A stretch of 64,000 nucleotides of DNA. It comes from Schaalia suimastitidis DSM 15538 (GTDB lineage: Bacteria; Actinomycetota; Actinomycetes; Actinomycetales; Actinomycetaceae). Below, one piece after another: positions 9,296 through 19,626 of the stretch. How positions within the stretch are numbered: the first letter of the stretch is position 1; each line of letters begins with the position of its first letter. The stretch spans positions 1-64,000 of the forward strand of contig NZ_AUBF01000011.1 in the NCBI RefSeq assembly GCF_000429105.1, in the 5' to 3' direction. The notes beneath the pieces were generated by a model. It was not told the DNA's origin. It did no database searches and was given only the letters and a program-made list of their open reading frames with translations. The position numbers were made by a program, and so were the translations under genes.

Positions 9296-9308
9296 TAGGC
9301 TTGGCCGG
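9296..9308 (+). promoter_or_regulatory. Leaderless -10 box of the GlcU-like gene
   Basis: TAGGCT at 9296-9301, six bases, then GTG at 9308. No ribosome binding site is visible before the GTG. Confidence 0.6.
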
Positions 9309-10222
9309 TGTTTGACTATCTTCTTGCCCTCACGCCGAGTCTACTTCTGGGATCGATGAGCGTATTGCTCATGTTTTTTGGGGGTACAGATCGTCAAAAG
9401 GTCACAGGCCTTCTGATCGGTGGCTTCGTCATGTCGGTGGTGTCCACATTCTTTTTTGACGTGTCGTGGACATGGCAGACAGTGGCTATTTCCTTTGTTT
9501 CTGGGATGCTTTTGGGCTGGGGTCTTTACGATCAAACGCGGTGTCTGCGTGTGCTTGGCGTATCTCGCACGATGCCGATTTCGACTGGCGCACAGTTGGC
9601 CTGTATGTCGCTTGGTGGCGTATTGCTCTTTGGTGAGTGGCGGAGTCACGGCGCATTAATTGCCGGAGTGACGGGAATCGTGCTGCTTGTTGGCGGCGTG
9701 TGGTTGACGTCGTTGACGGAAAAGACGGCGTCATCTGCCTCTGTGTCGTCCCGTCTTGACTGGGCGCGTGGAGTGCGACTGCTGGTGACGTCAACGATTG
9801 GTCTTGTTTCCTATATTTTGCTTACTCAGTGGTTCGGCATCGATGGTCGCGATGCGCTGTTGCCGCAGGCATTTGGGTACCTGTTTATTGGTATGGTCCT
9901 GTCATCGGCAGCTATGGCACGCATGCGTGGTGAGGACGAGACGGCCCTTGGTTCACGATGGTCGGTGGTGACTGCCAAACAGGTGATTTCTGGTGTGATC
10001 TGGGGTGGTGCTGTCCTGCTGCTGCAGATTTCGACTGCACGTGTCGGTGTTGCCGTTGGGTTCACTCTTTCCCAATTGGGCGTGATTTTGTCGACCCTTG
10101 GTGGCATTGTCCTCCTTGGTGAACATCGCACGCGAAAAGAAGCGTGGTGGACCGGTGCTGGTGTGACCTTGGTGGTGCTCGGTGCGGTGTGTGCGGGTAT
10201 TGCTAAATCGCTTGATGTCTAA
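9308..10222 (+). CDS. GlcU/RbsU-type sugar uptake membrane protein
   Basis: A 304-residue, almost wholly hydrophobic protein with about ten membrane segments, of the glucose/ribose uptake branch of the drug/metabolite transporter superfamily. The N-terminal LLALTPSLLLGSMSVLLMFFGG, the CLRVLGVSRTMPISTGAQL segment after the third helix, and the closing LGEHRTRKEAWWTGAGVTLVVLGAV match that layout, which is an internally duplicated pair of five-helix units. It would import a sugar by proton symport. GTG at 9308 was chosen because a -10 box stands six bases upstream and the predicted N-terminus fits the family. It is monocistronic. The actual sugar is unknown. Confidence 0.8.
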   Translation: MFDYLLALTPSLLLGSMSVLLMFFGGTDRQKVTGLLIGGFVMSVVSTFFFDVSWTWQTVAISFVSGMLLGWGLYDQTRCLRVLGVSRTMPISTGAQLACMSLGGVLLFGEWRSHGALIAGVTGIVLLVGGVWLTSLTEKTASSASVSSRLDWARGVRLLVTSTIGLVSYILLTQWFGIDGRDALLPQAFGYLFIGMVLSSAAMARMRGEDETALGSRWSVVTAKQVISGVIWGGAVLLLQISTARVGVAVGFTLSQLGVILSTLGGIVLLGEHRTRKEAWWTGAGVTLVVLGAVCAGIAKSLDV

Positions 10223-10336
10223 GCCGTTAAATGGAAGAGATCACAGAGTGGTGTAAGGTCTACCGTAAATAACTTAGGTATTACTAATATTCTTTTCTGG
10301 ACGTGCAGAATGCGCGCCCAGAAAGGACCAACACTC

Positions 10337-12427
10337 GTGTCGCCCATCACTATGTGCTTCCGGCGAATTATTGGCCTAGGTGCAGTCGGCATCCTCGCGC
10401 TCACCTTGCTCACACCTCACCAAAGCGCCACCGCAGCCGCCGCAAATGTCACCGTTGACAACATCGTTTACAGTATCGACGAGGCCAACCCCGGTTCGCC
10501 TGCGACCGTCGTCAATTACGTGCGCGGAAAGCTCGCTCGCACTATTACGATCCCCGAGCACATTACCCATAACAGCCATCAATACCCGGTCACCACGATT
10601 AGTGAAAGCGCATTCCAAGGCGCCTGGCTCACCAGCGTTACCCTGCCATCATCGCTTACGCGGATTGACACCCTGGCATTCAAATCCAACCGCCTCAAAG
10701 AAGTGACGCTTCCGCAAGGGCTGACACATATCGGTGAAAGCGCATTCGAATCAAATGCGCTGACCACAGTGACCCTGCCTGATTCGGTGAAAACCATGGG
10801 AAGCGCCGCCTTCAAAAACAACCTGTCGTTGACGAGCGTCACCCTGAGTAGCGGGCTAGCAGAAATACCCTCGTCAACCTTCATCAACACCAAGATCACG
10901 ACAGTGGATATTCCGGCCACTGTCACCAAGATCGGTGCAGCGGCATTCGCCTCATCTGGCCTTGAAAGTCTCACGATTCCAGCAAGCGTTGCAACAATTG
11001 GCCCATCAGCTTTTGAAGCCAACCGTATTGCCACACTCACATTGCCGGAAGGGATGACTGCGATCCCTGCAGGGGCCTTCAAAAACAACCTGCTGACCAG
11101 CCTCACCTTGCCATCTACAGTGACTGACATTGGGGCAAAGGCATTCGCTTCGAACCGCATTACCTCGGTGATTATTCCGCAGGGTGTCACCAAACTGCCG
11201 GAACAGGTATTCCACTCCAATAACTTGACCTCGATTACCTTCCCCAACACGTTGGCCACCATTGGCGAAGAAGCCTTTGAATATAACAACCTGAGTGAGA
11301 TCACGCTTCCAGCCAACGTCACTGAAGTTGGACGTGGCGCCTTCGGTTCCAACTACTCCCTGAAAACCGTTCGCCTTGAAGGTTCTGCCCCCACCATTGT
11401 TGAGCCAAGCCAATGGGGTGGTCATAAAGGATCCTTCGGCACATACCGCGATGGCCTAGTGATCGAATACCACCAGCGATACGACGCTACTCATGTGGGC
11501 GAAGGCGGCTACACCACACCGACGTGGAAGCGATACACCACTGTGTCACGTGTCCCCACACATGCGCAGCTTCAACTGACACCGGTGATTGACGGTGGTC
11601 AGGCGCAACCCAGCGATGTCGCCTTCGCCGTCACGCGCGTCGACACGAACGAAGCAGTAACTGATCAGGCTGCACTGCTTCCAGGCACCTATCGATTATC
11701 GGCACGCCTATCATTTGCCTCCGGTGGCGGCGCGTACGAAAGCCAAGGGTGGACCTGCCAGGAAAGGCAAACAAGTGGTGTCACAAAGGAGATTGCCCCC
11801 GACGGTACGCTCACCGTGGCAGCAGGCGACGAGATCACCTGTACGCATCGTTTCCGTTATGTTCCTGCGCCACCATCACCGTCACTTTCAGTTGCCGTTG
11901 ATCAACTAAAGGTAGCGACAGGCAGTGTAATGACCTTTACCGCGAGTGGCTTTAGCGCTGACGAAGAAGTGACCTTCACTGTTCACTCCGATCCGGTGCT
12001 GGCAGGCAAGGCAGCAGCAGATGCCCGAGGTGTGGCGGTACTGCGATGGACGGTGCCCACCGATTTCCCAACAGGGGAGCACCGCGTGCAAGCTGCTGGG
12101 CGCGTTGGTTCTGCTCAAACGGCATTTACCGTGACAGCTGCGAATAATGCCAACAACACAGGTGGCAATGGGAATAAAGGCAGCAGCGCGAATGCGGGCA
12201 CCAATGGGAACGCCGGTGCAATATCTGGCGCGCAAGGCGGCACAGCCGCCCACGCCGCTCCCAGCTCATCGCAACCTACTCAGGCGAAAAATGCCGCACG
12301 AAGTGGCCGAACCCTCGCTGTCACTGGTACAAGCACTATGTCACTGATGATCGCCGCAAGTGCAGCTGCCGCCATGACAGGCATCCTTGCCCTCGCATGG
12401 CGAAAAGACAGCAGGTCATTGGACTGA
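10337..12427 (+). CDS. LRR_5 (BspA-like) surface protein with LAVTG sorting signal
   Basis: A predicted cell-wall-anchored adhesin-like protein of 696 residues. A signal peptide (RRIIGLGAVGILALTLL, cut near ATAAA) is followed by about ten repeats of 22-23 residues of the form AFxxNxLTxVTLPxxVTxIGxxAF (about residues 80-340), the Treponema/BspA type of leucine-rich repeat. A linker and a probable Ig-like domain (about 515-595, SVAVDQLKVATGSVMTFTAS) come next, then a Gly/Asn/Ala-rich stalk. LAVTG at about 660 precedes a hydrophobic helix and RKDSRSLD, the order expected for a sortase substrate of the LAXTG type. GTG at 10337 has GAAAGGA nine bases upstream; ATG at 10310 is in frame but lacks a binding site. 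Confidence 0.88.
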   Translation: MSPITMCFRRIIGLGAVGILALTLLTPHQSATAAAANVTVDNIVYSIDEANPGSPATVVNYVRGKLARTITIPEHITHNSHQYPVTTISESAFQGAWLTSVTLPSSLTRIDTLAFKSNRLKEVTLPQGLTHIGESAFESNALTTVTLPDSVKTMGSAAFKNNLSLTSVTLSSGLAEIPSSTFINTKITTVDIPATVTKIGAAAFASSGLESLTIPASVATIGPSAFEANRIATLTLPEGMTAIPAGAFKNNLLTSLTLPSTVTDIGAKAFASNRITSVIIPQGVTKLPEQVFHSNNLTSITFPNTLATIGEEAFEYNNLSEITLPANVTEVGRGAFGSNYSLKTVRLEGSAPTIVEPSQWGGHKGSFGTYRDGLVIEYHQRYDATHVGEGGYTTPTWKRYTTVSRVPTHAQLQLTPVIDGGQAQPSDVAFAVTRVDTNEAVTDQAALLPGTYRLSARLSFASGGGAYESQGWTCQERQTSGVTKEIAPDGTLTVAAGDEITCTHRFRYVPAPPSPSLSVAVDQLKVATGSVMTFTASGFSADEEVTFTVHSDPVLAGKAAADARGVAVLRWTVPTDFPTGEHRVQAAGRVGSAQTAFTVTAANNANNTGGNGNKGSSANAGTNGNAGAISGAQGGTAAHAAPSSSQPTQAKNAARSGRTLAVTGTSTMSLMIAASAAAAMTGILALAWRKDSRSLD

Positions 12428-12436
12428 CTTGTCGCG

Positions 12437-12472
12437 CTGGGGCCACCTGTGCCACCCCCACAATGGCCCCAG
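12437..12472 (+). terminator. Terminator of the LRR surface protein gene
   Basis: CTGGGGCCA (12437-12445) pairs perfectly with TGGCCCCAG (12464-12472). It begins nine bases after the stop codon. Confidence 0.7.
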
Positions 12473-12507
12473 TTCGGCGCTAGGCGGCTGAAATGGCAGG
12501 CAACGCC

Positions 12508-12520
12508 TATCATGGGGGAG
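12508..12520 (+). promoter_or_regulatory. Probable leaderless -10 box of alr
   Basis: TATCAT at 12508-12513 followed by six bases (GGGGGA) and GTG at 12520. A second, weaker pair is TAGGCG (12481-12486) six bases before ATG 12493. The G-run touches the GTG and is too close to act as a ribosome binding site. Confidence 0.45.
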
Positions 12521-13980
12521 TGACATTACCCGATCGGCCCGAGGCTCTGCCCGCCTCAGCGCATGAGGCGTCGTCCGCCTCGTCGCACTTCCAGCCCGCC
12601 CACGAGGCCGAGGCTGCTGCGAGCGAAACCGAAGCCTCGGTAGGTAGCGCAGCTACCGCCTCGGCACGCTGTGCAGATAGAGTGCCTGTCGGCTTCGGCA
12701 CGAATACAGCGCCCACCTGCCGCCCCGCCGTCATGCACCCAGGTGTTGTCACCGTCAACCTCGACGCCATCGCACGCAATATCAACACGTTGCGTCAACG
12801 TGCTCTTGGTACGGAACTTATGGCTATCGTGAAAGCCGATGCCTACGGGCACGGCCTAGGGCCAGTGTCCATCGCAGCACTCGAAGCTGGCGCGACATGG
12901 CTTGGCGTTGCCCAAGTCAGTGAAGCCCTGTCACTACGTGCGCTCCTTGATCAAGCAGGATTTTCACCAACACGCGCGCCAATCCTCACATGGATCGCCA
13001 CCCCAGGAACCAACTGGGCCAGTCTCATCACCGCCCACATCGACCTCGCGGTGTCGTGGACGTGGGTCCTTGACGAAATATGCCACGCAGCCCACGCATG
13101 CGGTACACGTGCACGTATCCACATCAAAGTGGACACCGGTATGCTGCGCGCCGGTTCAACCCTTGAAGACCTGCCCGCCTTAGCACAGGCAGCTGCCGAG
13201 GCGCAGCGCGCAGGTCTCGTTGAAATCGTTGGGCTGTTCAGCCACCTGTCGCGAGCAGACGAACCGACACCGCAGGGCGAGGCGTCCACAATGGCTCATA
13301 TTCAACGTTTCTGTGACGCACAAGACATCCTTCGCCACGCGGGTATTGAACCCGCCCTCTGCCACCTCGGCGCCAGCTCTGGTCTGCTGTGGCATCCCGA
13401 TGCGCATTTTGACATGGTGCGTCCAGGTATTGCGCTATATGGTCTCAGCCCAGACCCGGAAGTAGCCTCCGGCGACGAACTGGGGCTGTGGCCCGCTTTA
13501 CGTCTGACAAGCCAACTCACCAGTGTGAAAAGAGCCGAGGCAGGCCAGACGGTATCCTATGGTGGCACGTGGGCAGCTCCAACCAGCCGATGGCTTGGCC
13601 TTATCCCACTAGGATATGCCGATGGTATCCCGCGTTCAGCCTCCAACCAGGGAGCATGGGTGCTGATTGAGACTGCGCACGGCCCCTTACGTGCCACACA
13701 GGTGGGACGTATCTGCATGGATCAATTCGTCGTTGACCTTGGGAGTGCCGAGCGTGGCGCCCCAGCTCCAGCTGCCGTAGGCGACACCGTGGTCCTCATT
13801 GGTGATACGAGGCGCGTAGAACCCAGTGCGGACGATTGGGCGCGAGCGGCAGGAACTATCAACTACGAAATTGTGACCCGCCTTGGTGATCGGCTGACCC
13901 GAACCTGGACACGTGACAGCGCCATGAGCGACGCAACGTCAACGAGCGACACAACGGAAGGAAAACCGTGGACACACTGA
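12520..13980 (+). CDS. alr: Alanine racemase
   Basis: Alr is a PLP enzyme that makes D-alanine for peptidoglycan. The catalytic core starts near residue 72 (HPGVVTVNLDAIARN). The PLP lysine is in MAIVKADAYGHG, and DTGMLRAG, IALYGLSP, TVSYGGTW and GRICMDQFVVDLG follow as in the family. The first 70 residues are an Ala/Glu/Ser-rich stretch with no similarity I recognise, an unusual extension. The start is uncertain: GTG 12520 fits a leaderless promoter, ATG 12493 is nine codons longer, and ATG 12733 would give a standard enzyme but has no binding site. The 3' end overlaps tsaE by 13 bases, so alr heads the alr-tsaE-tsaB-rimI operon. Confidence 0.9.
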   Translation: MTLPDRPEALPASAHEASSASSHFQPAHEAEAAASETEASVGSAATASARCADRVPVGFGTNTAPTCRPAVMHPGVVTVNLDAIARNINTLRQRALGTELMAIVKADAYGHGLGPVSIAALEAGATWLGVAQVSEALSLRALLDQAGFSPTRAPILTWIATPGTNWASLITAHIDLAVSWTWVLDEICHAAHACGTRARIHIKVDTGMLRAGSTLEDLPALAQAAAEAQRAGLVEIVGLFSHLSRADEPTPQGEASTMAHIQRFCDAQDILRHAGIEPALCHLGASSGLLWHPDAHFDMVRPGIALYGLSPDPEVASGDELGLWPALRLTSQLTSVKRAEAGQTVSYGGTWAAPTSRWLGLIPLGYADGIPRSASNQGAWVLIETAHGPLRATQVGRICMDQFVVDLGSAERGAPAPAAVGDTVVLIGDTRRVEPSADDWARAAGTINYEIVTRLGDRLTRTWTRDSAMSDATSTSDTTEGKPWTH

Positions 13981-14519
13981 CGTTTCACACACATGACGCT
14001 GACACAACGCGAGCACTAGGACACGCGTTAGGTGAGCGCCTACGTGCTGGCGACCTCATCATGCTGCGCGGAGGCCTTGGTGCAGGAAAAACAACATTCA
14101 CCCAAGGAATTGGACAAGGCCTTGGCGTCCGTGGGCAGGTCGCCTCCCCCACATTTATCGTTGCTCGTGTCCACCCATCCCTTGTTGGCGGCCCTGACCT
14201 GATTCATGCTGATGCCTACCGCATCACGAGCCTTGACGACTTAGAAACCCTTGACTTGGATTCCACCATTGACCAGGCTGTCACCGTGGTCGAATGGGGT
14301 GAAGGCAAAACAGAAGCGATGTCAGACGCTCGGCTGGACATTGACGTTGAACGAGCTACCGGTGGGCAGGTCCACCACACGGCAGACGGCATACTTGACC
14401 TTGAAACCATGGATGACGGTCACCGCACCATCACATTGCGTCCTCATGGCGCGCGCTGGGACGGCGTTTTCGATGATCTTGGTGAGCGTGCCTTATCCCT
14501 TGAAGCCGCCTCACGGTAG
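13968..14519 (+). CDS. tsaE: tRNA t6A37 synthesis ATPase TsaE
   Basis: TsaE supports the TsaB-TsaD complex that puts threonylcarbamoyl on adenosine 37 of ANN-decoding tRNAs. The Walker A motif RGGLGAGKTTF lies near residues 34-44, followed by VASPTFIVARVH, HADAYRI and VVEWGE, all family hallmarks. At 183 residues it is slightly longer than the roughly 155 of E. coli because of a C-terminal extension. GTG at 13968 has GGAAGGA upstream and overlaps the end of alr. TsaB begins ten bases after its stop. Confidence 0.94.
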   Translation: MDTLTFHTHDADTTRALGHALGERLRAGDLIMLRGGLGAGKTTFTQGIGQGLGVRGQVASPTFIVARVHPSLVGGPDLIHADAYRITSLDDLETLDLDSTIDQAVTVVEWGEGKTEAMSDARLDIDVERATGGQVHHTADGILDLETMDDGHRTITLRPHGARWDGVFDDLGERALSLEAASR

Positions 14520-14529
14520 GATCGACGAC

Positions 14530-15234
14530 GTGCTTCACCTATGCCTCGACACTTCGTCGGTGACCTCCATGGCCATCGTTCGCGATGGCCAGACGATTGC
14601 GCGTGCACGTTCTGCCTCAGTGCGACACCACGTGGAAAATATCGCTCCGATGCTTCGCGAACTTCTGACCGAGGCTGGCTTGCCAACTACCGGCGCTGAC
14701 TTGCGTGCTGTTGGACTTGATGCAGTTCTTGTTGGCACAGGACCCGCCCCCTTTACTGGGCTGCGCGCCGGATTGGTCAGTGCCCGCGTATTTGCTCATG
14801 CGGCAGGTGTGCCAGTTTATGGTGTTGCCTCCCTTGATGTGTTGGCGCGTGGGGCCCTTGATGTGCTGCCGCCCGGGACGCCAGTTGTTGCACTGTCGGA
14901 TGCGCGTCGCCGTGAACTGTACTGGGGGCTGTATCGAGCGTTGGGACCTGATGACGTGGCTTTGGAAGGGCGCCTTGAAGTGGGTGAGCCGACGCTACTG
15001 ACCAGGGATTTGCGGCAGACGGAGGCACTTGTGGTCTGTGAGGAAGCCTTGCCACCGCATAGTGTGGAGGTGTTACAAGGCGCGCCGGTGGGTCCGACCG
15101 CAGTACTTGATCCTGCGATTATGGTGCGTATCGTCTTGGCTCGCCTGGCACGCGGTGATATGTTGCACCTGAATGCGGAGCCTCAGTATTTACGTCGCCC
15201 CGATATTCACGGCCAAAAACCGCAGCGACTATGA
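14530..15234 (+). CDS. tsaB: t6A37 threonylcarbamoyltransferase subunit TsaB
   Basis: TsaB is the ASKHA-fold partner of TsaD. LHLCLDTSSVTSMAIV at the N-terminus and GTGPAPFTGLRAGLVSARVFA (about 72-92; the core is GPxxFTGLR) identify it. It is 234 residues, the normal size. GTG at 14530 lies ten bases after tsaE; AGGAT at the tsaE stop could serve as ribosome binding site or, as TAGGAT seven bases before the GTG, as an internal leaderless promoter. The longer upstream reading frame is out of keeping with the family and overlaps tsaE. The stop overlaps the rimI ATG by four bases. Confidence 0.93.
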   Translation: MLHLCLDTSSVTSMAIVRDGQTIARARSASVRHHVENIAPMLRELLTEAGLPTTGADLRAVGLDAVLVGTGPAPFTGLRAGLVSARVFAHAAGVPVYGVASLDVLARGALDVLPPGTPVVALSDARRRELYWGLYRALGPDDVALEGRLEVGEPTLLTRDLRQTEALVVCEEALPPHSVEVLQGAPVGPTAVLDPAIMVRIVLARLARGDMLHLNAEPQYLRRPDIHGQKPQRL

Positions 15235-15722
15235 GTGCTCGTGCCGATATTGAATTGCGGGTTTTAGGTCCGGCTGATTTCGAGCAGCTTCTTAGTGCCG
15301 AGCGCGTCGTTTTCGCCGAAGATCCCTGGACGCCAGGCATGATTGGTGAAGAGCTTACCTCCACGTTACGGCACTACGTCGGGGCCTTTGAGCAGGGTAC
15401 TTTCGTTGGTTGGGCTGGTCTGTCCCTTGGCGTGGACGGTGACGTGATGACCATTGGTGTGCTTCCCAATTTTCGAGGCCGAGGCGTGGGTCACCTGCTT
15501 CTTGCCGAGCTATTGCGCGTGGCCAGGCAAGCTGGTGTTGAACGGGTCTTCTTAGAGGTCCGAGCCTCAAATACCCAAGCTATCGGGCTGTACGAACGAC
15601 AGGGCTTTGTGCATATTGGCCGCATTAAGCACTATTTTAGAAATCCCAGCGAAGACGCCGTGACCATGCGGGTGGACTTGTCGTTGGACTCGACACGAGA
15701 TGGCGTCCTCGGTGTACCCTAA
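15231..15722 (+). CDS. rimI: Ribosomal protein S18 alanine N-acetyltransferase RimI
   Basis: A GNAT acetyltransferase of 163 residues that modifies the N-terminal alanine of ribosomal protein S18. The acetyl-CoA loop GRGVGHLLLAELLR (about residues 85-98) and the motif ERVFLEVRASNTQAIGLYERQGF are the RimI pattern. ATG 15231 overlaps the tsaB TGA (ATGA), so translation is coupled. In many actinobacteria tsaD directly follows; here the sdh operon lies in between and tsaD starts about 3.9 kb later. Confidence 0.9.
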   Translation: MSARADIELRVLGPADFEQLLSAERVVFAEDPWTPGMIGEELTSTLRHYVGAFEQGTFVGWAGLSLGVDGDVMTIGVLPNFRGRGVGHLLLAELLRVARQAGVERVFLEVRASNTQAIGLYERQGFVHIGRIKHYFRNPSEDAVTMRVDLSLDSTRDGVLGVP

Positions 15723-15725
15723 AGG

Positions 15726-15820
15726 AGGTTGACACAAATGCTTGATGTGTCACCTCATGAAATGTGAATAACCGGTGTTGTGAAATACCTAGGTGACACA
15801 AAGAAAAATTGCCGTCACCT
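15726..15820. promoter_or_regulatory. TGTGTCACCT box cluster upstream of sdhC
   Basis: Four related boxes lie between rimI and sdhC: AGGTTGACACA (15726-15736), TGTGTCACCT (15746-15755), its exact inverse AGGTGACACA (15791-15800), and GTCACCT (15814-15820). The first two also form an inverted repeat around TGACACA/TGTGTCA. They could be operator sites for sdhCAB or a terminator for rimI. Confidence 0.4.
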
Positions 15821-15942
15821 GAACAAAGTATGGTGAGAAGGTTCGCTGAAAAAGTGGCTGAAAATCGCCAAAAATAGCTTGTGTTGCTCAGTGCATGTGA
15901 CCTTCGGGCCCCGAGTCCCACAAATGCCTAATACCGTGCCTT

Positions 15943-15948
15943 TAATCT
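15943..15948 (+). promoter_or_regulatory. Probable sdhC -10 box
   Basis: TAATCT ends seven bases before the sdhC ATG, so the mRNA would be leaderless or nearly so. AAAGGA lies between the two and is too close for normal use as a binding site. Confidence 0.45.
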
Positions 15949-15955
15949 AAAGGAC

Positions 15956-16657
15956 ATGGCCACAACAACTGTCGCAACGAAGAAGCGTCGCGCCTGGACC
16001 ACCACTGTGTTCGTCAAACAACTCATGGCGATCTCAGGCCTCGTCTTCGTATTTTTCCTCCTTTTCCACTCCTACGGGAACCTCAAAATGTTCATCGGTC
16101 AGGAAGCGTATGACTCATACGCCCACTGGCTCCATCACGAGGCTCTCTACCCGATCTTCCCTCATGGCGGCTTTATCTGGGTTTTCCGCGCAGCGATGCT
16201 GCTGATGCTCATCATCCACGTCGCCGCCGCTGCAATCACCTGGGCACGGTCACGCCGTGCACGTCGTAGCCGCTATGTCGTCAAAAAGAATGCGGCTGAT
16301 GCCTACGCTGCCCGCACCATGCGTGCAACAGCGGTGATCCTGCTTGGTCTGATTATCTTCCACATCCTGCATTTCACCACCGGCACCATCCAAACAGGCT
16401 TCACCGCCGAAAGCACCCCATACGAACGTATGGTTGGCGCCTTCCAAAACCCAGTGATGGTCCTCGTCTACCTAGTCTTCGTCGCCGCAGCCTGCCTGCA
16501 TGTTGCGCACGGATTCTGGTCGGCATTCCAATCTCTCGGCTGGGTTCGTGCAGGAACACGCCGCCTCTTGGTCGTTGCCTCCGGCCTTATCGGCGCAATC
16601 ATCTTCGTGATGTTCGCCCTCCCGCCGTTCGCCATCGCCATCGGCTTTATCTCCTGA
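15956..16657 (+). CDS. sdhC: Succinate dehydrogenase cytochrome b subunit (type B)
   Basis: The membrane anchor of succinate:menaquinone oxidoreductase, 233 residues with five hydrophobic helices. LMAISGLVFVFFLLFHSYGNLKMF (helix I with its His), RAAMLLMLIIHVAAAAITW, GLIIFHILHF and FVAAACLHVAHGFWSAFQSLG carry histidines placed to ligate two b hemes, as in the Bacillus/Corynebacterium-type single-anchor enzymes. The ATG is seven bases after a -10 box. sdhA begins 16 bases after the stop behind GAGAAAGG. The operon order C-A-B is the usual one for type B. Confidence 0.93.
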   Translation: MATTTVATKKRRAWTTTVFVKQLMAISGLVFVFFLLFHSYGNLKMFIGQEAYDSYAHWLHHEALYPIFPHGGFIWVFRAAMLLMLIIHVAAAAITWARSRRARRSRYVVKKNAADAYAARTMRATAVILLGLIIFHILHFTTGTIQTGFTAESTPYERMVGAFQNPVMVLVYLVFVAAACLHVAHGFWSAFQSLGWVRAGTRRLLVVASGLIGAIIFVMFALPPFAIAIGFIS

Positions 16658-16673
16658 GAAAGGCTGAACGACT

Positions 16674-18649
<1,976 letters not shown>

Positions 18650-18653
<4 letters not shown>

Positions 18654-19393
18654 ACCTGACACTGAAGATCTGGCGTCAAAGCGGTCCACAAGACCCGGGC
18701 GCCATGCACGAATACCAGATCCGCGGCATTTCCGAGGATTCCTCATTCCTTGAGATGCTCGACGTTCTGAATGAAGAACTCTTCGCACGCGGAGAAGAAC
18801 CGATCGCCTTCGACTCTGACTGCCGCGAAGGTATCTGTGGCCAGTGTGGCCTCGTCATTGATGGCATTGCCCACGGCCCCGAAGTCACGACGACCTGCCA
18901 GCTGCATATGCGTACCTTCAACGATGGTGACGTCATCACCATCGAACCGTGGCGCGCAGAAGGCTTCCCGGTCATCAAAGACCTCGTGGTCAACCGCAGC
19001 GCATTGGACCGCATTATTCAAGCTGGTGGCTACATTTCGGTGAATACCGGTGCAGCCCCTGACGCTCACGCAACACCGGTGCCTAAGCAGGATGCTGACC
19101 GCGCCTTTGAAGCAGCGGCCTGTATCGGCTGTGGTGCCTGCGTGGCTGCCTGCCCGAACGCCTCGGCGATGCTGTTCACCTCGGCGAAGGTCACTCACCT
19201 TCAGCTTCTGCCACAAGGTAAGCCTGAAAACCTTAAGCGCGTGGTGGCGATGCTCAACCAGCATGACGAAGAAGGCTTCGGCTCGTGCACCAATATTGGT
19301 GAATGTGCAGCCGTGTGCCCCAAGGAGATTCCGCTCGACGTGATCTCGACCCTTAACCGTCAGCTTGGTAAAGCTGCTTTCGCAGGCGTGTAA
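18650..19393 (+). CDS. sdhB: Succinate dehydrogenase iron-sulfur subunit
   Basis: The electron-transfer subunit, 247 residues. Cysteines for the [2Fe-2S] cluster lie in [10 protein letters not shown] plus TTCQ; for the [4Fe-4S] cluster in [11 protein letters not shown]; and for the [3Fe-4S] cluster in [19 protein letters not shown] at 18650 overlaps the sdhA stop (GTGA), which indicates coupled translation; a longer in-frame reading would run inside sdhA and was rejected. A perfect hairpin lies 80 bases after the stop. Confidence 0.95.
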
Positions 19394-19472
19394 GCCTGAG
19401 CTGGCAAGGGAACACAGCGCGCTTCGGCATGAACAAGGCGTTGTTTGTGCCACGCGCGAAACGGTGACAAAC

Positions 19473-19505
19473 TACTGGCCTCGTCGCATTGCGACGAGGC
19501 CAGTA
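19473..19505 (+). terminator. Terminator of sdhCAB
   Basis: TACTGGCCTCGTCGC (19473-19487) and GCGACGAGGCCAGTA (19491-19505) form a perfect 15-base stem with a three-base loop. There is no T tract, as is common for hairpins in this phylum. It separates sdh from tsaD. Confidence 0.75.
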
Positions 19506-19626
19506 CTTGTGGGGGCTATTGGTGCAGTGATGGGCGAAGGCTTTTCCACGATGTGTTGTACAGCGTCGAATGAAGCACAAGATGGCATCGGCGACTACAC
19601 TCAGCACCGTGAGTCAGGACAACGAC

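Noticed and set aside
10274-10292. DtxR-like sequence TTAGGTATTACTAATATTC before the LRR surface protein gene
   Set aside because: Only about 11 of 19 consensus positions match and the centre is wrong, unlike the site at 43916.
19570-19626. Upstream extension of tsaD
   Set aside because: ATG 19627 has a suitable binding site and agrees with the family N-terminus.
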